The translations under genes and the position numbers were made by a program. Shown here one piece after another: positions 23,266 to 31,432 of a DNA stretch of 32,267 nt. Location of the stretch: contig NZ_JABFTT010000023.1 of the NCBI RefSeq assembly GCF_021404465.1, forward strand, positions 1 to 32,267, in the 5' to 3' direction. The DNA is from Billgrantia zhangzhouensis. GTDB taxonomy: Bacteria; Pseudomonadota; Gammaproteobacteria; Pseudomonadales; Halomonadaceae. Each line of letters opens with the position of its first letter. The first letter of the stretch is position 1. The notes under the pieces were generated by a model. That model was given only the letters and a program-made list of their open reading frames with translations. It ran no database searches and was not told where the DNA came from.

Positions 23266-23709
23266 TCAAACACGTTCGGCGGCGCGAATCACCGCGTCCA
23301 GCGCGGCCAGGTAGCCCTGGCTGCCGAGCCCGGCGATCACGCCGTCGGCGCGCAGCGAGACGTAGGAGTGGTGGCGGAAGCTCTCGCGCCTGTGCACGTT
23401 GGAGAGGTGCACCTCGATCACCTTGCCTTCAAAGGCGTTGAGCGCATCGAGAATGGCCACCGAAGTGTGCGTGTAAGCCGCAGGGTTGATGACGATCGCC
23501 GCGGTGCCGTCTTCGCGCGCGGCATGGATGGCGTCGATCAGCACTCCCTCGTGATTGCTCTGTAGCGCCTTGATGTCCCAGCCGTTGATGGCAGCTTTCT
23601 CGTACAGCGCGTTGTTGATGTCGTCGAGGGTCTCGCGGCCGTAGATCTCCGGCTGGCGGGTGCCGAGCAGGTTGAGGTTAGGGCCGTGCAGGATCAGTAC
23701 CTTGTTCAT
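23266..23709 (-). CDS. aroQ: Type II 3-dehydroquinate dehydratase
   Basis: A 147-residue cytosolic dodecameric enzyme that dehydrates 3-dehydroquinate to 3-dehydroshikimate in the shikimate pathway. Characteristic motifs are HGPNLNLLGTRQPEIYG (8-24) with catalytic Tyr23, INPAAYTHTS (74-83), and HLSN (101-104) with catalytic His101. The start at 23709 (MNKVLILHGPN) is the family norm; the frame continues into glnE upstream but is not used. In some bacteria such enzymes work in quinate breakdown towards protocatechuate. Here it follows glnE by 58 bp and is separated from the pca genes by the nap operon, so a biosynthetic role is more likely. Confidence 0.96.
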   Translation of the reverse strand: MNKVLILHGPNLNLLGTRQPEIYGRETLDDINNALYEKAAINGWDIKALQSNHEGVLIDAIHAAREDGTAAIVINPAAYTHTSVAILDALNAFEGKVIEVHLSNVHRRESFRHHSYVSLRADGVIAGLGSQGYLAALDAVIRAAERV

Positions 23710-23767
23710 CGTTTCTCTCTCGTGATCGGAATCGGGGCTCGCGAAGCGGGTATTTAGGCAGTCGATC

Positions 23768-26749
23768 TCATTCTGCAGGCTCCAGCAGGCGCTGCCAGGC
23801 CTCGATGACCGCCTGGCGATGGCTGTGGAATTCAGCATCGCGGCCGCGGGCAGCATCGCGGGTCAGCGAGGCGCGATGGGCAGCGCTACGCAGGGCCAGG
23901 TAGGCTTCGCGCAAGCGCCGGCACTCCTCGGCAGGCAGACGGCCGGTACTCTCGAGGGTCTCGAGAATCCGCATGTTGTCGCTCCATTGGAGCAGTTCGG
24001 GGGTTTCGTGCCCCAAGGAGAGTACCGCAAACTGGCACAGGAACTCGATGTCGACCATGCCGCCGGGGTCGTGCTTGAGATCGAACTCCCCTTCCCCCGC
24101 CTTGCCGCCAAGATGCTCGCGCATCTTGCGGCGCATCTTCACCACCTCCTCGCGCAGCGCCTCGCGCTCACGCTCGCCCCCGAGGATCTCGCGGCGCACC
24201 GCGTCGAAGCCCTGCGCCAGACGAGTATGACCTGCCACCACCCGGGCACGCACCAGCGCCTGGTGCTCCCAGGTCCAGGCCTCGCGGCGCTGATAGTCGG
24301 CGAAGGCGTCAAGGGTGGAGACTAGCAGGCCGGCATTACCCGAGGGGCGCAGGCGCATGTCCACTTCGTAGAGCGTGCCGGCCGGAGTCACTGCCGTCAG
24401 CAGGTGAATGATGCGCTGGCCCAGGCGAGTGAAGAAGACCGGCGTGTCGATGGGCCGCGCCCCGTCGGTTTCGCCCTGGGAATCGGCATCGTGAATGAAT
24501 ACCAGGTCGAGATCGGAGCCGTAGCCCAGTTCGATGCCACCCAGCTTGCCGTAGCCGACGATCAGGAACTCGGGCTCGGCCCCGGCGCGCGAGCCGTCGC
24601 GACGCAGCGGGTAGCCATGCTTGCGCACCAAGTGACGCCAGGCCATGGCCAGCACCGCCTCGAGCAGCACCTCGGCGATGTAGGTGAGGTAGTCGCTGAC
24701 CTTCATCAGATGCCGGGTGCCGGCGATGTCGGACGCGGCAACGCGCAGCACGTGGGCATGCTTGAACACTCGCAGCGCTTCGAGATGGGCTTCCTCATCG
24801 TCCTCGGGAATGCGCCCCAGCGCCTGGCGCAACTCGTCGGCCAGGCGCGACTTGTCGGCTGGCGTGTAGAGCGTGTCCGGCGTCAGTAGTTCGTCGAGCA
24901 GGATGGGGTAGCGCGCCAGTTGCTCGGCAATCCAGGGGCTGGAACCGCACAGCCCCATCAGGTGGCTCAGCGCTTCGGGATTCTCGCGCAGCAGTGCCAG
25001 GTAGGCGGTACGCCGCAGCACCGCTTCAATCAGTGGCAGCACGCGCTCGAGTGCGGTGTCAGGGGTATCGCTTGCCGCCACGGCATCGAGCAGCAGCGGC
25101 ATCAGCGCCTCCAGGCGGTCGAAGCCGATGCGCTGCATCGACTGCACCTGGCGCGACTGGCGCAGGGTCGTCAGCCGGCGCAGCGCCGTCTCGGCTTGGA
25201 CAAATCCCGCCTCGGACAGCATGTCCTGCGCCTCTGCCGATTCGAGTTCGCCGCACCACAGGGAGCGCCAGTCATTGAGCGACAGGCTGTCTTCGGCCCG
25301 GCCTTCGCCAGCCTCCTCGAGTTCTTCCTCGGGATCGGCGATCACCGCATCGAAGTGCTGACGCACCCGCACGCGCACCTCCTCGAGCCTGGCCATGACC
25401 GCCGGCCAGTCCTCCATGTTCAGTGCCAGGGCAACACGCTCCCTGCCGAGATCTTCGTCAGGCAGGCTCTGGGTCTGGCGGTCTTCCAGTGCCTGCAGCG
25501 CATGCTCCAGGTCACGCAGGAAGACGTAATCGGGCTCGAGTTCGTCGACCACCTTTTGCGGCAGCAGGCCAAGCGCCGGCAGGCGTGACAGGGCGGTGCG
25601 CAGCGAAGTGACCTGCAGTTCGGTGTCGCGCCCGCCACGGATCAGTTGGAAGGCCTGCACCACGAACTCCACTTCGCGGATGCCTCCCGGGCCGAGCTTG
25701 ATGTTGGCCTGCATGCCACGGCGCTTCACTTCACGGTTGATCAGCGCCTTCATCTCGCGCAGCGACTCGATGGCGCCGAAGTCGAGATACTTACGATAGA
25801 CGAAGGGCCGCAGGTGGCCGAGCAGCTCGACTCCGGCCCCGAGGTCGCCAGCCACCGGGCGAGCCTTGAGCATGGCGTAGCGCTCCCACTCCCGCCCCTG
25901 GTCCTGATAGTAGGCGGCCAGTGAGCTGAAGCTACCCACCAGCGGCCCGCCGTCCCCCAGCGGACGCAGGCGCATGTCGACGCGAAAGGCGAAGCCGTCG
26001 GCGGTCGTCGCATCCAGCGCGGCGATCAGCTTCTGTCCCAGTTTGGTGAAATACTCCTGATGCTCGAGCGACGTACGCCCGCCCTCGGTGTCGCCCTTCT
26101 CGGGGTAGGCGAAGATCAGGTCGATGTCCGAGGAGAGATTGAGCTCGCCGGCGCCGAACTTGCCCATGCCCAGCACCACCAGGCGCTGTTCGCTGCCATC
26201 GCCGCGCGGCGCCGGACGCCCCCAGCGCGGCTCGAAATGGCGCTCGAGCCAGCCCAGCGCCCCCTCGAGACAAGCCTCGGCCAGCCGTGACACCGCCGCC
26301 GCCGTGGCCCACATGTCGATGCCAGGCGGGCGGGTCAGGTCGCGCCACACGATGCCCAGCATGCGCGCCCGACGGAAGCGCCGCAGGGCGGCATGCAGGC
26401 CCGCCTCGTCCTCGACGCTCTCCAGCCGTTCGGCCAGCCAGGCAGTCAAGGTTTCGGCCGAGGGAACGACATCCAGCTCACCGCTGGCATCGAGATGCTG
26501 CAGCCAGTCGGGGTAGCGCACCAGCGTATCGACGGCGAAATCGGAGATGGCCATGACGCGGACCAACTGGCTACGACGCTGCGGAGCGAGACCCAGCCAG
26601 TTCTCCGAGGGCAACTCCTGACCGGTCATTTCGGCCACGTTGTCGGCCCGCGCCAAGCTCTCGTTCAAGCGCTGCCACGCTCTCTCCAAGGCAGGCAGCA
26701 ACGCATGGGGAAGCTCGTCGGCGGACAGGAAGTCATCGGGTAGAGGCAT
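23768..26749 (-). CDS. glnE: Glutamine synthetase adenylyltransferase / deadenylase
   Basis: A 993-residue bifunctional enzyme that adenylylates glutamine synthetase when nitrogen is plentiful and removes AMP when it is scarce, directed by PII. Two nucleotidyltransferase domains are present: the N-terminal deadenylase with LSSDIDLIFAYP and the C-terminal adenylylase with YGSDLDLVFIHD, each keeping the paired Asp residues that bind metal, separated by a helical linker and followed by glutamine-binding helices. ATGs at 26785 and 26749 are both possible; I prefer 26749 (MPLPDDFLS). It follows dgkA by about 75 bp and precedes aroQ on the same strand. Length is close to that of other GlnE proteins (about 950-1000). 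Confidence 0.96.
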   Translation of the reverse strand: MPLPDDFLSADELPHALLPALERAWQRLNESLARADNVAEMTGQELPSENWLGLAPQRRSQLVRVMAISDFAVDTLVRYPDWLQHLDASGELDVVPSAETLTAWLAERLESVEDEAGLHAALRRFRRARMLGIVWRDLTRPPGIDMWATAAAVSRLAEACLEGALGWLERHFEPRWGRPAPRGDGSEQRLVVLGMGKFGAGELNLSSDIDLIFAYPEKGDTEGGRTSLEHQEYFTKLGQKLIAALDATTADGFAFRVDMRLRPLGDGGPLVGSFSSLAAYYQDQGREWERYAMLKARPVAGDLGAGVELLGHLRPFVYRKYLDFGAIESLREMKALINREVKRRGMQANIKLGPGGIREVEFVVQAFQLIRGGRDTELQVTSLRTALSRLPALGLLPQKVVDELEPDYVFLRDLEHALQALEDRQTQSLPDEDLGRERVALALNMEDWPAVMARLEEVRVRVRQHFDAVIADPEEELEEAGEGRAEDSLSLNDWRSLWCGELESAEAQDMLSEAGFVQAETALRRLTTLRQSRQVQSMQRIGFDRLEALMPLLLDAVAASDTPDTALERVLPLIEAVLRRTAYLALLRENPEALSHLMGLCGSSPWIAEQLARYPILLDELLTPDTLYTPADKSRLADELRQALGRIPEDDEEAHLEALRVFKHAHVLRVAASDIAGTRHLMKVSDYLTYIAEVLLEAVLAMAWRHLVRKHGYPLRRDGSRAGAEPEFLIVGYGKLGGIELGYGSDLDLVFIHDADSQGETDGARPIDTPVFFTRLGQRIIHLLTAVTPAGTLYEVDMRLRPSGNAGLLVSTLDAFADYQRREAWTWEHQALVRARVVAGHTRLAQGFDAVRREILGGEREREALREEVVKMRRKMREHLGGKAGEGEFDLKHDPGGMVDIEFLCQFAVLSLGHETPELLQWSDNMRILETLESTGRLPAEECRRLREAYLALRSAAHRASLTRDAARGRDAEFHSHRQAVIEAWQRLLEPAE

Positions 26750-26823
26750 GGCAACGCCTTGTCGCAGCTGGGTTGCCCCCAGCATAACGAAGGGTCAACG
26801 CCGCGGCATCCCGCTTGACGCGA

Positions 26824-27195
26824 TCAGCCGAAGAATTTTTGCCAGGCCAGCAGGCTCCAGGTCAGGCCGGCCGCGACCAGGGCCAGCATCACCGCCGCCG
26901 AACCGATGTCCTTGGCCCGCCCCGACAGCTCGTGGTGCTCGGTGCCGATGCGATCCACCACGCTCTCGATGGCGCTGTTGATCAGCTCCACGGTCAGGAC
27001 CAGCAGGCAACTGCCCAGCAGCAGGATCCACTCCACCGGCGCCGAGCCGATCCACCAGGCCAGCGGCAGCAGCGGTACGCAGAGGGCCAGCTCCTGGCGG
27101 AATGCCGTCTCGTGGCGAAAGGCGAATCTGAGTCCCCTGAGCGAATAGCCCGTGGCATCGATGAGATGTCGCCATCCGGTACGTGCGGGTTTCAT
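26824..27195 (-). CDS. dgkA: Diacylglycerol kinase
   Basis: A 123-residue trimeric inner-membrane enzyme phosphorylating diacylglycerol to phosphatidate, used to recycle the lipid left by membrane-derived oligosaccharide synthesis. It has three transmembrane helices and the family signature ELINSAIESVVDRIG (70-84) with active-site acidic residues, preceded by FRHETAFRQEL. The start MKPARTGWRHLIDATGYS at 27195 is typical. An IS200/IS605-family element begins within about 15 bp upstream and there is no Shine-Dalgarno sequence in front of the ATG; an AAGGATAG that may be the lost site is found beyond the far end of the element (28522-28529). Translation may thus be impaired or depend on the element. 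Confidence 0.94.
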   Translation of the reverse strand: MKPARTGWRHLIDATGYSLRGLRFAFRHETAFRQELALCVPLLPLAWWIGSAPVEWILLLGSCLLVLTVELINSAIESVVDRIGTEHHELSGRAKDIGSAAVMLALVAAGLTWSLLAWQKFFG

Positions 27196-27214
27196 CAGAT
27201 TTTTGCGCGAGAAG

Positions 27215-27264
27215 CCCCGTACTTTTAATGCGGGGAGGGATAGCGCGTCGTCCGGTAGGACGAC
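27215..27264. repeat. Left-end subterminal hairpins of the IS element
   Basis: Two stem-loops follow each other: 27215-27219 paired with 27231-27235, flanked by GAAG and AGGG, and 27247-27253 paired with 27258-27264. The first resembles the right-end hairpin at 28485-28506, as expected where the single-strand transposase of this family recognises both ends. Confidence 0.6.
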
Positions 27265-27330
27265 CCTGTTCTCGCTGCCTCCTGCTCAGGTGATTGCTAT
27301 CTTCACAAAAATAGTAGTATTGTGTAAGAA

Positions 27331-28476
27331 ATGACGAAACGCGCCTACAAATACCGCTTCTATCCGACGCCCGAACAGGAGCAGCTTCTGGCTCGGACAT
27401 TCGGCTGCGTGCGTTTCGTCTACAACGCGGTGCTTCGCTACCGCACGGATGCTTTCTACGAACGCCGAGAGAAGATCGGCTACGTGGCCGCGAACGCTGT
27501 GCTGTCGCGGATGAAGAAGGCCGACGACACCGCCTTCCTCAACGAAGTCAGCTCGGTTCCACTTCAGCAGTGCCTTCGCCACCAGCAGACGGCCTTCAAG
27601 AACTTTTTCGAAGGACGCGCGAAGTATCCGGCTTTCAAAAGCAAGCGGCATCGCCAGTCGGCAGAATTTACTCGCTCGGCATTCAAGTACCGCGACGGGC
27701 AACTGTTCCTCGCCAAGTGCAAGGAACCACTGGCGATCCGCTGGAGCCGTGAGCTGCCCGACGAACCCAGCACAATTACCGTCTCCAAGGACTCGGCAGG
27801 CCGCTACTTCGTCAGCTGCCTGTGTGAGTTTGAGGCCGAGGAGCTGCCCGTCACCCCGAAAATGGTGGGCATCGACCTTGGTTTGAAAGACCTGTTCGTC
27901 ACCAGTGACGGGCATCGAATCGGCAATCCCCGCCATACGGCGAAGTATGCGGCCCGTCTGGCCAAGGCGCAGCGTCGGCTGAGCAAGAAGACGCTCGGCT
28001 CGAAGAACCGCGCCAAGGCCAGGCAGAAGGTCGCGCGTCTTCACGCCAAGGTCTCCGATTGTCGGATGGACCGCTTGCACAAGCTGTCCCGCCAGATCGT
28101 CAACGAGAACCAAGTGATCTGCGTCGAATCCCTCAAGGCGAAGAACATGCTGCGTAACCGCTCGCTGGCCAAGTCGATCAGCGACGCAGGCTGGGGCGAG
28201 TTCGTCCGCCAGCTGGAGTACAAGGCAGACTGGGCGGGCCGGCAATTGTCGGCCATCGACCAGTGGTATCCCTCCAGCAAACGCTGCTCTAAATGCGGGC
28301 ATGTGATGCCCGAGATGCCGTTGCACGTTCGGGCCTGGACGTGCCCCGAATGCGCAGCCGAACACGACCGCGACATCAACGCCGCGGTCAACATTAAAGC
28401 CGCCGGGCTGGCGGTGTTAGCCCTTGGAGAGAATGTAAGCGGCATAGAGCAAGTCTCCGTGTCCGGTTCTCGGTGA
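27331..28476 (+). CDS. tnpB: TnpB RNA-guided nuclease
   Basis: A 381-residue TnpB, the RNA-guided DNA nuclease ancestral to Cas12. The N-terminal part starts MTKRAYKYRFYPTPEQEQLL, the usual OrfB opening. The RuvC-like catalytic residues are all present: Asp182 in GIDLGLKDLF, Glu266 in VESLKAKNM, and Asp346/Asp348 in EHDRDINAA. A zinc finger CSKCG...CPEC uses Cys319, Cys322, Cys338 and Cys341. Length is near the family mean, so it appears active. Its function in the element is to cut copies of the empty donor site, guided by RNA from the right end, favouring retention. The gene is opposite in direction to its neighbours dacB and dgkA. Confidence 0.95.
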   Translation: MTKRAYKYRFYPTPEQEQLLARTFGCVRFVYNAVLRYRTDAFYERREKIGYVAANAVLSRMKKADDTAFLNEVSSVPLQQCLRHQQTAFKNFFEGRAKYPAFKSKRHRQSAEFTRSAFKYRDGQLFLAKCKEPLAIRWSRELPDEPSTITVSKDSAGRYFVSCLCEFEAEELPVTPKMVGIDLGLKDLFVTSDGHRIGNPRHTAKYAARLAKAQRRLSKKTLGSKNRAKARQKVARLHAKVSDCRMDRLHKLSRQIVNENQVICVESLKAKNMLRNRSLAKSISDAGWGEFVRQLEYKADWAGRQLSAIDQWYPSSKRCSKCGHVMPEMPLHVRAWTCPECAAEHDRDINAAVNIKAAGLAVLALGENVSGIEQVSVSGSR

Positions 28477-28534
28477 ATTGGGAATCCCCGCCCTTCAGGG
28501 AGGGGAGCAGTCAACGTATCGCTATCCTTGACTT
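28380..28534 (+). ncRNA. Predicted omega RNA (TnpB guide RNA)
   Basis: In TnpB elements the guide RNA overlaps the 3' end of tnpB, runs through the right-end hairpin and continues into flanking DNA that acts as guide. Here the hairpin is 28485-28506, the element ends near 28514, and the guide would begin CGTATCGCTATCC. The 5' end given is approximate, and the assignment is by family analogy. Confidence 0.5.
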
Positions 28535-28554
28535 GCCTGGCGGAGTGAGTGACT

Positions 28555-30018
28555 TCAATGCGCCTCGATCATGCGCTCGAGATCCTGGGCGAGCGGATCC
28601 AGCACCTGAGCCCAGTTGAGCCAAGGCGTGGATGCGGTGCCGTTGACCATCACCGTGAACACACCCCAACGCCCGGAGCGGGTACGGAAGTAGCCGCTGA
28701 CGGCGCGCACGGCGTAAGGCTGGTTGAGCGTGCCGGTCTTGAGCATGATGTGATCCTGGAACAGCGGCGAGCCACGGCGGATGAAGCGGGCCACCCCGTT
28801 GGACGGCGACTGGAAGCTGGCGATGAAGCTGGGAAACAGCGACGAGCGGTGGAACATGCTTTCCAGCAATACATTGGCGCCGTGGGCCGAGGTGCGGTTC
28901 TCGGTGGTCAGCCCGCTGCCGCTGAGCATGGTCACCGGACCATGATCGGGCAAGCCGGCCACGTAATCCTGGATGGCTTCGCCCGCTTGCAGCAGGTTCG
29001 CCCTGGGCGTATCGGCCAGATTGAGCGCCAGCACATCGGCCATGAAGTTGTTGGAGTAGTTCATGACCTGCAACAACAGCTCCTGCAGCGGCTTGCCTTC
29101 CACTTGCGCCAGGTTGCGGGCGGTGGCAGGCGGCGCCTCGATGCTGGTGGCATAGCCCTGTCCCACCGCGATGCCGGCCTGCTCGAGCATCGCCAGCAGG
29201 GTACGCGCGGTCTGGCGGGCAGGATCGCCGCTGGCACGGTAGACATCACGCGGCGCGGCGTCGCGCGCGATGTAACCGCGCAACAGCATCACGTCGCCCT
29301 CTTCACGGGTGACGCGCTCGGCGCTGAACTCGGTGCCGCTTCCGGCCGCGCGCGTTTCGACCTGGTTATCGATGCCCAGGATCAACGACTGGCTGTCGCA
29401 GCTGGTGATTCGCGCCGGCTCGCCGCCGGCCGCCCCCGGGGCCACGTTGACACACCAATTGCCGTGGTTGACACCGGCCGACGAAAGCAGCGCGCTGTAA
29501 CTGTTGGCGGTGCGCGACTGAGCTTCGCAGCGGTCGGTGGTGATACATTCCACCGGGCCGAAGCGCCACTGGCTGACCACCAGCCGCCCCCCTATCTCGC
29601 GCACGCCAGCCTGGTGCAGCCGCTGCGCCAATCGCCACAGATCCTCGGTGGCCAGCGCCGGGTCGCCGCCGCCGTCGAGTATCAGGTCGCCACGCAGCCC
29701 GCCGTTGCCATCGAGTTCGGCGGCGCTGACCAGCTTCGTGGTGAAGCGATGCTGGGGGCCCCAGCGGTCGAGTGCCGCCGCGGCCAGGTAGGCCTTGGAC
29801 ACCGAGGCCGGCGACAGCTGGAGTTCCGGCTCGATGGCGCCCAGCACCTCGCCGGAACGGCCGCCGTCACCCAGCAACCGGGCCTCGGCGCTGATACGAA
29901 AGCCTCGCTCGGTCATTCTCTCCAGCTCGGGGAAGCCGGCTCCCGAGACGGCGAGGGGCAGCAGCAAGCCGCAGAAGAGAGCCAGGCAGCGCAGCCTGGC
30001 GGTAACGTTTGACATCAT
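28555..30018 (-). CDS. dacB: D-alanyl-D-alanine carboxypeptidase/endopeptidase (PBP4 type)
   Basis: A 487-residue periplasmic peptidase of family S13 that trims and cuts peptidoglycan cross-links. An N-terminal signal peptide (LRCLALFCGLLLPLAVSGAG) is followed by the three active-site motifs of penicillin-binding proteins: S-V-S-K (72-75), SNN (322-324) and KTG (427-429), with the large insert between the first two that characterises class C PBPs. Of several possible starts (30033, 30018, 30015) I chose 30018. Its 3' end lies 40 bp from the right end of the IS element. It follows the SMR gene by 34 bp on the same strand. Confidence 0.94.
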   Translation of the reverse strand: MMSNVTARLRCLALFCGLLLPLAVSGAGFPELERMTERGFRISAEARLLGDGGRSGEVLGAIEPELQLSPASVSKAYLAAAALDRWGPQHRFTTKLVSAAELDGNGGLRGDLILDGGGDPALATEDLWRLAQRLHQAGVREIGGRLVVSQWRFGPVECITTDRCEAQSRTANSYSALLSSAGVNHGNWCVNVAPGAAGGEPARITSCDSQSLILGIDNQVETRAAGSGTEFSAERVTREEGDVMLLRGYIARDAAPRDVYRASGDPARQTARTLLAMLEQAGIAVGQGYATSIEAPPATARNLAQVEGKPLQELLLQVMNYSNNFMADVLALNLADTPRANLLQAGEAIQDYVAGLPDHGPVTMLSGSGLTTENRTSAHGANVLLESMFHRSSLFPSFIASFQSPSNGVARFIRRGSPLFQDHIMLKTGTLNQPYAVRAVSGYFRTRSGRWGVFTVMVNGTASTPWLNWAQVLDPLAQDLERMIEAH

Positions 30019-30052
30019 TTCACTTAGTTCCATCGACGCCGGAAGCGCCGGT

Positions 30053-30382
30053 TCAATGGGCGGATACGCGCGAAAACAACTGGATCACCATCACCCCGGT
30101 CACGATCAGGCCGATACCCAGCACTGCCGGCGGGTCGGGACGCTGGCCGTACGCCAGTACGCCAACCAGGGCCACCAGTACGATACCCAGCCCGGCCCAG
30201 ATCGCATAGGCGATGCCCACCGGGATGGTGCGCAGCACCAGCGACAGCATATAGAAGGCAATCACATAGCCTGCGACTACCACCAGGCTGGGACCGGGGC
30301 GGGTAAAACCGTCGGTGGCTTTTAGCGCACTGGTTGCCACCACTTCCGCCACGATCGCCAGTGCCAGGTAGACGAATGCCAT
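30053..30382 (-). CDS. SMR family multidrug efflux protein (EmrE/QacE type)
   Basis: A 109-residue inner-membrane protein with four helices, typical of small multidrug resistance transporters that exchange cationic compounds for protons as antiparallel dimers. The essential membrane-embedded Glu is Glu13 in AIVAEVVATSALK, and the family segments GYVIAFYMLSLVLRTIPVGIA and YAIWAGLGIV are clear; the WAG...P pattern favours the EmrE/QacE group over guanidinium exporters. Because of this it may export quaternary ammonium compounds, including osmolyte-related ones such as betaine or choline. Its ATG overlaps the trmB-like stop, so the two genes are translationally coupled. Confidence 0.93.
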   Translation of the reverse strand: MAFVYLALAIVAEVVATSALKATDGFTRPGPSLVVVAGYVIAFYMLSLVLRTIPVGIAYAIWAGLGIVLVALVGVLAYGQRPDPPAVLGIGLIVTGVMVIQLFSRVSAH

Positions 30383-31083
30383 CAGGGCTCCTCCATCAGG
30401 GTGTCAGGGATGAGCTCCGGGGCATGCGGCAGGTCCGCCTGCAAACGCCAGAGCGATTGACCACTGGCATGGTACTTCCGTTCAAACGGCGTCAGGAAGT
30501 GGCCGGCCAGTACCCAGGGCTCGACCATAGCAACCGTGCCGGTGGCCTGCTGCAGCGCCTGGGCGAACTCCTCGACATAGATGCGCCAGTTGGAACGCAG
30601 CTCCAGCCGTCCCCCCAATCCCAGCAAGTGAGGAAAGACCGGATGACCATGCCAGCGCATCTTGAGGTGGGTGGACTTGGGATAGGGGTTGGGATAGAGC
30701 AGGTAGTGATGCCGGGGCCGCCAGCCAGCCTCCAGGGCTAGACGCCAGAAATCCACCAGGTCGGCGCGCACCAGCAGAGCGTTGTCGGGCAACGCGCCGT
30801 GATTGCGCGAAAGCCGATCGGCACTGCGGTCGATGCCGATCACTGCATGGTTCTCATGCAGCCTGGCCAGCGCTCGCGTCGAGAGCCCCACGCCGCAGCC
30901 CGCGTCCAGAACCAGCGGGGCGTCCTGCGCCGTCAGCCAGGCGTGCGCGGCCTCGAAGGCCCGGCGCGTATGCTCGGCGACGGGCTTGCGCCAGGGCGTG
31001 GCGAGCGCCCTGGACACACGGCGCGACAGGCCGTCGTGGGGGCCGAGCTGGTTGGTGGTAACGGAGCGCGATTCGACTTGCAT
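30382..31083 (-). CDS. TrmB-like SAM-dependent methyltransferase
   Basis: A 233-residue class I methyltransferase. The SAM site is VLDAGCGVGLST (58-69), followed by GIDRSADRL. The fold and the order of motifs resemble TrmB, which makes m7G46 in tRNA, including the RAD segment (106-108) and an active-site-like region. However, where TrmB usually has FPDPWPK(K/R)RHxKRR, this protein has YPNPYPKSTHLKMRW (130-144): Asp to Asn and Trp to Tyr at key places. It may be a divergent tRNA m7G methyltransferase or a paralogue with another RNA target. It is coupled to the SMR gene by overlapping stop and start codons. Confidence 0.75.
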   Translation of the reverse strand: MQVESRSVTTNQLGPHDGLSRRVSRALATPWRKPVAEHTRRAFEAAHAWLTAQDAPLVLDAGCGVGLSTRALARLHENHAVIGIDRSADRLSRNHGALPDNALLVRADLVDFWRLALEAGWRPRHHYLLYPNPYPKSTHLKMRWHGHPVFPHLLGLGGRLELRSNWRIYVEEFAQALQQATGTVAMVEPWVLAGHFLTPFERKYHASGQSLWRLQADLPHAPELIPDTLMEEP

Positions 31084-31432
31084 GGGTCAGACTCAGCGAT
31101 GAAAACGACGCCATGATAACAGTCCGAGGCGCGCCTGCCCGTAGCGACCGGCCCTGCCGTCGAACCGGAAAGCAAAAAAATCGTCGGGAGCAACCGAGGC
31201 TGAGTGCTCAGCAATCGTCACTGTGCGAGCGCTTCGATCCTGTTCGTGGCGGCGGAGAAGCCCATGAGGGAAACGGGCAGCGAAGATGCGCCGCCGGGAA
31301 GCAGGCTCGGCATAGCCGACTCCTGCGCCATGAGCGGGGAGGGAAGAGGGAAAAGAGCGCCTGCAATGCCGAGCGCCACAAGGGCACTCGACTGACGGTG
31401 ATGGAAGGTCTAATGATCACAAAAGTCGTTTC
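31084..31432. other. Intergenic region between the trmB-like gene and the autotransporter
   Basis: About 350 bp without a convincing conserved gene. It must hold the trmB promoter, but no clear -35/-10 pair is visible. The only coding signal is a short minus-strand frame resembling an exported peptide (31218-31379, listed separately). No strong terminator after the autotransporter stop at 31433 was found. Confidence 0.5.
31218..31379 (-). CDS. Possible small exported peptide or remnant
   Basis: From a GTG at 31379 the minus strand encodes 53 residues beginning with a signal-peptide-like MALGIAGALFPLPSPLMA, a likely cleavage before QES, then PSLLPGGASSLPVSLMGF and SAATNRIEALAQ. An in-frame stop not far upstream excludes a longer form in this frame, and no basic residue or ribosome binding site precedes the GTG. 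It could be a real small gene behind the autotransporter, or a frameshifted remnant, since the overlapping frame starting at 31420 has a basic start that would complete the signal. Weak evidence. Confidence 0.25.
   Translation of the reverse strand: MALGIAGALFPLPSPLMAQESAMPSLLPGGASSLPVSLMGFSAATNRIEALAQ

Larger units (their letters stand above)
27206..28514 (+). mobile_element. IS200/IS605-family element carrying only tnpB
   Basis: The element carries an intact tnpB (27331-28476) and no tnpA transposase, so it would need a TnpA supplied in trans. The left end contains a stem-loop at 27215-27235 (CCCCG...CGGGG) and a second at 27247-27264 (GTCGTCC-GGTA-GGACGAC). The right end has a related stem-loop at 28485-28506 and finishes AGCAGTCAA, the usual style of TnpB-element right ends. 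There are no terminal inverted repeats or target duplication, as expected for this family. The left boundary is uncertain to about 10 bp; it lies just outside the dgkA start codon. Confidence 0.85.

Noticed and set aside
31208..31420. 70-residue frame on the minus strand (MIIRPSITVSRVPLWRS...)
   Set aside because: It begins with GTG and becomes a Pro/Arg-rich shadow of the signal-peptide-like frame at 31218-31379; no ribosome binding site or family resemblance.
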